From: DAOMOD01 sp964526035
Lineage (GTDB): Bacteria; Pseudomonadota; Gammaproteobacteria; Xanthomonadales; BPKI01
DNA length: 14,966 nucleotides
Direction of reading: 5' to 3'
Assembly (NCBI GenBank): GCA_964526035.1
Contig: CAZGKE010000081.1
Span: 1-14,966, forward strand
Each line of letters opens with the position of its first letter. Position 1 is the first letter of the stretch. The notes under the pieces were generated by a model, which saw nothing but the letters and a program-made list of their open reading frames with translations, was not told the DNA's origin and made no database searches. Below are positions 11,753 through 14,966 of the stretch, piece after piece. The position numbers and the translations under genes are program-made.

Positions 11753-13920
11753 TCATTTCACTTTCATGCCTGGCTGGGCGCCCGCATCGGGACCGAGAAT
11801 GAAGATGTCGCTGCCGCCGGGACCGGCCGCCAGCACCATGCCTTCGGAGAGGCCGAAACGCATCTTGCGCGGGGCGAGGTTGGCGACCATTACGGTCAGC
11901 CGGCCGACCAGTTTCTCCGGCTCGGGGTAGGCCTGCTTGATGCCGGCGAAGACCTGGCGGGTGCCGAGTTCGCCGACGTCGAGTTCCAGGCGCAGCAGCT
12001 TGTCGGCGCCCTCAACGTGCTCGGCGACGGCGATGCGGGCGATGCGCAGGTCGACTTTCATGAAGTCGTCGATCGATAGGTGTTCGGNNNNNNNNNNNNN
12101 NNNNNNNNNNNNNNNNNNNNNNNNNNNNNNNNNNNNNNNNNNNNNNNNNNNNNNNNNNNNNNNNNNNNNNNNNNNNNNNNNNNNNNNCCTGCAGGAGCTG
12201 TAACGTCGGTGGGTTTGAGGGATTCCTTGCTGGCTTCGGTCATGGCTTCAATGTGCTTGGGGTCGATGCGGGTCATCAGCGGGGTGAATGGGGCGAGGGT
12301 GCGGTCGTGCAGCCAGGCGCCGATAGTGTCGAGCGTGTAGTTGTCCGCGTCCTCGGCGAGGAAGGCGGCAACATTGCGGATTGTTTCGGGCAATACCGGC
12401 GCAAGCGAGATGGCGATGTCGCGGAACATGTTGAGTCCGGCGCTGAGCACGACATGCAGGTCGTCCTTGCGGTCTTCCTCCTTGGCCAATTTCCAGGGTG
12501 CCGCGTCGGCGATGTATTCGTTGGCGATGTCGGCGGCCTTCATGATGCCGGCGATGGCCTTGGTGTATTCGCTGCTCTCATAGAACGCGATGGACTGGAT
12601 CAGCACGGCTTTGGCCGTGCCCATCGCGAACAGGGCCTTCTCCTCAACCGAGGAGGGGTCCACAGGAAGCCCGGCGGACGCCGACCAGAAGGCGCCCGCT
12701 ATGCGATTGTGGAAGTGGGTTGCCAAGAGCTTCGCGCAGCGGCTGGCGATGTTGACGAACTTGCCGACCAGATCCGAGTTCACGCGCTGCACGAAGTCCT
12801 CGAGGTTGAGATCGAGGTCGTCGACGCCGGGGCCGGACTTGGCGGCGTAGTAGTAGCGCAGAGCTTCGGGGTCGAGGCCGGCGTCGAGGTAGGTGCTGGC
12901 CTGGATGAAGGTGCCGCGCGATTTGGACATCTTGGCGCCGTTGACGGTGAGGTAACCGTTGACGTGCAATCGGTCCGGCGTCTTCAGCTGGGCGCCGTGC
13001 AGCATGGCCGGCCAGAACAGGCCGTGGAAGTTGATGATGTCCTTGCCCAGGAAGTGGTGCATGCGGAAGGCACTGTCCGGGGCGAGGATGGCCTCGAAAT
13101 CCAGACCCTGCTTCGCACAATAGGCCTTGAAGCTGGCCAGGTAGCCGATTGGCGCATCCAGCCAGACGTAGAAGAACTTGCCGGGCGCATCGGGAATGGG
13201 GAAGCCGAAGTAGGGCGCGTCGCGGCTGATGTCCCAGTCGCGCAGGCCGCCGTCCAGCCATTCGCGCAGCTTGGCCTTGACCGAAGAGTGCGCCACGTCG
13301 CCGGCCAGCCAGCCCTCCAGGAACGCCTGGAATTTCGGCAGCTCGAAGAAGTAGTGCTCGGATTCGCGAAGCTCAGGCACCGCGCCGGACACCGCCGAGC
13401 GCGGGTTCTTCAGGTCGGTGGGGGCGTAGGCCGCGCCGCAGACCTCGCAGTTGTCGCCGTACTGGTCGGGGGCGCCGCACTTCGGGCAGTCGCCCTTGAC
13501 GTAGCGGTCGGGCAGGAACATGCCGCGCTCGGGATCGAACAGCTGCTCGATGCTGCGCACGGCAATGACGCCGGCCTCGCGCAGCGCCCGGTAGATGCGC
13601 GCCGACAGCTCGCGGTTTTCCTCGCTGTGCGTGGAGTGATAGTGGTCGAACGCGACGTGGAAGGCGGCGAAATCGCGCTCGTGGCTGGCCTGGATGTCGC
13701 GGATGAAGTCCTCCGGCGCCATACCGGCCTTCTCCGCAGCCAGCATGATCGGCGTGCCGTGGGCGTCGTCGGCGCAGACGAAATGCACGGTCTCGCCGGC
13801 CATGCGCCGCGCACGAACCCAGATGTCGGCCTGGATATAGCCCACCAGATGGCCGAGGTGCAGGTGGCCGTTGGCGTAGGGCAGGGCGCAGGTGACGAAT
13901 CGCTGCTGGGGGCTGGGCAT
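11753..13920 (-). CDS. metG: Methionyl-tRNA synthetase (interrupted by assembly gap)
   Basis: Charges tRNA-Met with methionine. The N-terminal catalytic part starts at ATG 13920 (MPSPQQRFVTCALPYANGHL). It has HLGH (residues 21-24), a zinc knuckle with C145, C148, C158 and C161, KMSKS (330-334), and the anticodon-binding helical domain ending SLKPTDVTAPA at the gap. Beyond the gap the C-terminal tRNA-binding domain resumes (HLSIDDFMKVDLRIARI to MKVK), stopping at 11753. Known parts total about 689 codons against 677 for E. coli, so little sequence is missing, probably an Ala/Pro linker. The two sides are in different phases across the 100 N, so the true gap length must be 2 modulo 3; 100 is a placeholder. 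This is one gene, not two. In-frame codons upstream (to 13995) are not homologous. It is divergent from the ankyrin gene. Confidence 0.97.
12088..12187. other. Assembly gap of 100 N inside metG
   Basis: The run is exactly 100 N, the usual placeholder for a scaffold join of unknown size. It falls in the linker between the anticodon-binding domain and the C-terminal tRNA-binding domain of metG. Homology on both sides shows the join is biologically correct. Confidence 0.99.
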
Positions 13921-13948
13921 TGCCGTTTCGGTCTGCGGGGAGCCGCGC

Positions 13949-13957
13949 ATTATTCCA
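13949..13957 (-). promoter_or_regulatory. Extended -10 (TGGAATAAT) for metG
   Basis: TG-G-AATAAT on the minus strand matches the extended -10 pattern. It predicts a leader of about 22 bases before ATG 13920. Confidence 0.5.
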
Positions 13958-14053
13958 CGCCTTGCACGGCGCGTGCCGCGCCGCGCCATATGCAATCGCG
14001 CGGGTCTTGCACAGAATGACCGGAACCGCGAGCCATGCCCTGTCTTTCGCCGC

Positions 14054-14059
14054 TACAAT
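14054..14059 (+). promoter_or_regulatory. -10-like TACAAT for the ankyrin gene
   Basis: TACAAT lies 8 bases before an in-frame ATG (14068) and 29 bases before the preferred ATG (14089), which has a purine-rich GGGGA stretch. It fits a short leader or a leaderless start. Confidence 0.5.
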
Positions 14060-14088
14060 CGGGGACGATGGGGTCGGCGGGGATCATC

Positions 14089-14745
14089 ATGAGCGAGACG
14101 GCGCTGTTCAAGGCAATCAGGGGTGGCGCCGCCGACGATGTTGCCGGCCTGCTGGAAACAGACGCGGCGCTGGCGTCGGCGGTCGACGAAACCGGCGTAT
14201 CCGCGCTGATGCAGGCGCTCTACCACCGGCAGTTGGACATCGCGCGCCAGATTCGCACCCACCGCAAGCAGCTCGATCTGTTCGAGGCCGCAGCCCTGGG
14301 CGATCTCGACGAGGTGCGCCGGATGCTGGATGGCGGCGCGGACGTCGGCCGGAAGTCGCCGGACGGCTTCACTGCACTGGGGCTTGCGGGTTTCTTCAAT
14401 CGCCCGGAAGTTGCGGTCGCCCTGATCCAGACCGGCGCCGAAGTGATGGACCGCTCCGACAATCCAATGCAGGTTGCGGCCATCGACAGCGCCGCGGCGG
14501 CGGGCGCGATGGAGGTAGTCGAAGTGCTGCTGGCCGCCGGCGCGGATCCCAACTCGCGTCAGTCCGGTGGCTACACGCCGCTGATGAACGCCGCCAACCA
14601 GGGCAACCTGCGCCTCGCCCAGCGCCTGCTGGCGGCCGGCGCCGACCTCTCCCTGCGCAGCGACGACGGCCGCGACGCCGCAGATTTCGCCCGCGCCAAG
14701 GGTCATCTGGAGCTGGCCCAGCGCCTGAGCTTTACGGTGGATTAG
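14089..14745 (+). CDS. Ankyrin-repeat protein
   Basis: 218 residues, no signal peptide or membrane segment, so probably cytoplasmic. About five ankyrin-type units are visible: ALFKAIRGGAADDVAGLLE, LFEAAALGDLDEVRRMLDGGADV, GFTALGLAGFFNRPEVAVALIQTGAEV, VAAIDSAAAAGAMEVVEVLLAAGADPN and YTPLMNAANQGNLRLAQRLLAAGADL, then a partial cap. Ankyrin repeats bind protein partners; no partner or function can be read from the sequence. ATG at 14089 follows a GGGGA purine stretch at 5 bases; an in-frame ATG at 14068 would add seven residues and is an alternative. A TACAAT -10-like hexamer at 14054 fits a short leader to 14089. The gene is divergent from metG, and its TAG stop leads into a GGGGAGC-type repeat. 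Confidence 0.88.
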   Translation: MSETALFKAIRGGAADDVAGLLETDAALASAVDETGVSALMQALYHRQLDIARQIRTHRKQLDLFEAAALGDLDEVRRMLDGGADVGRKSPDGFTALGLAGFFNRPEVAVALIQTGAEVMDRSDNPMQVAAIDSAAAAGAMEVVEVLLAAGADPNSRQSGGYTPLMNAANQGNLRLAQRLLAAGADLSLRSDDGRDAADFARAKGHLELAQRLSFTVD

Positions 14746-14776
14746 GGGAGCAGGGTGCGGGGAGCGGGGAGAAGCG
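14744..14776 (+). repeat. GGGGAGC-type short tandem repeat after the ankyrin gene
   Basis: Imperfect GGGGAGC/GGGTGC units starting in the TAG stop codon of the ankyrin gene, of the same type as 9905-9930. Confidence 0.55.
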
Positions 14777-14796
14777 AAAAGCCTGTATGGCGCTTT

Positions 14797-14819
14797 GTAG
14801 GAGCCCACCCGTGGGCGAC
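14797..14819 (+). repeat. GTAG-headed REP palindrome (pair, first member)
   Basis: GTAGGAGCCCACC head with a GCCCAC/GTGGGC stem and GAC tail. It faces an inverted unit at 14848-14870 across 28 bases, giving a REPIN-like arrangement. Confidence 0.85.
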
Positions 14820-14847
14820 CCGGTCTTGTCATCGAAGGGATGGGACG

Positions 14848-14870
14848 GTCGCGGTTCTCGCCGCTCCTGC
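14848..14870 (-). repeat. GCAG-headed REP palindrome (pair, second member)
   Basis: On the minus strand GCAGGAGCGGCG, with a stem CGCGG/CCGC-type palindrome around TTCTCG. It is the same class as 34-54 at the window start. The remaining bases to 14966 hold nothing I can identify. Confidence 0.75.
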
Positions 14871-14966
14871 CAAGAGCTTTGTGTTCCTTGCGACAGACTC
14901 TCTTGCACAGTCTAGTGTGGTGTTCCGCAATTACCTTACCGAACTCGCTTGGTCTTCAGCCCCGAT

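Noticed and set aside
11753..12061. Separate gene for a stand-alone tRNA-binding protein
   Set aside because: In-frame codons before its ATG (HLSIDDF) belong to the MetG C-terminal domain, so it is the end of metG cut off by the gap.
12253..14019. Plus-strand open frame of 588 codons opposite metG
   Set aside because: Antisense shadow of metG; its composition (Val/Gly/Ala/Asp) mirrors the opposite codons and it has no recognisable motif.
14917..14966. Possible start of a truncated plus-strand gene (GTG GTG TTC CGC AAT TAC...) running off the window
   Set aside because: Only about 16 codons, no convincing promoter or ribosome-binding site, and the end resembles a repeat (CAGCCCCGAT). Not supportable.

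Overview
The window looks like a GC-rich gammaproteobacterial chromosome. It most resembles the Xanthomonadales/Lysobacterales, because it carries many short intergenic palindromes headed by GTAG or GCAG, tandem GGGACTC/GGGGAGC-like repeats, and a secreted protein ending in ADGFE. This assignment is inference; there is no rRNA or other marker to fix the taxon. A run of exactly 100 N inside metG marks a scaffold join, so this is a draft assembly.

Layout. Positions 175-9892 are a long block of minus-strand genes. In transcription order they are rnfA-rnfB, then rnfC-rnfD-rnfG-pdxH-(BtuF-like cobalamin-binding protein), then a thioredoxin-like lipoprotein, then a WGR-domain protein-SPOR-domain protein-hemE. 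Within each block most genes overlap by 4 bases (ATGA, GTGA, TTGA) or lie within a few bases, which suggests translational coupling. A plus-strand secreted beta-helix protein (10169-11608) is divergent from rnfA and convergent with metG (11753-13920, minus). A plus-strand ankyrin-repeat protein (14089-14745) is divergent from metG.

The genes are mostly housekeeping. RnfA, B, C, D and G belong to a membrane complex that moves electrons between NAD(H) and ferredoxin or a SoxR-reducing pathway, coupled to ion flow. No rnfE is present where it would be expected. PdxH makes pyridoxal phosphate, HemE makes coproporphyrinogen III, MetG charges tRNA-Met, and the SPOR protein probably acts at the septum.

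The unusual content is between the genes. (1) The thioredoxin-like lipoprotein gene is bracketed by two direct copies of one intergenic region. Each copy keeps remnants of the neighbouring genes: the 3' end of the btuF-like gene on one side and the first codons of the WGR gene on the other. This looks like the scar of a gene insertion or tandem duplication. (2) Intergenic repeats supply in-frame TAG stop codons: their GTAG head is the stop of hemE, rnfB and the btuF-like gene. (3) Several genes have a -10-like hexamer exactly 6 bases before the ATG, predicting leaderless mRNAs. I see no CRISPR array, tRNA, rRNA, insertion sequence, prophage or recognisable defence system. All gene-free stretches are under 300 bases and are described below.
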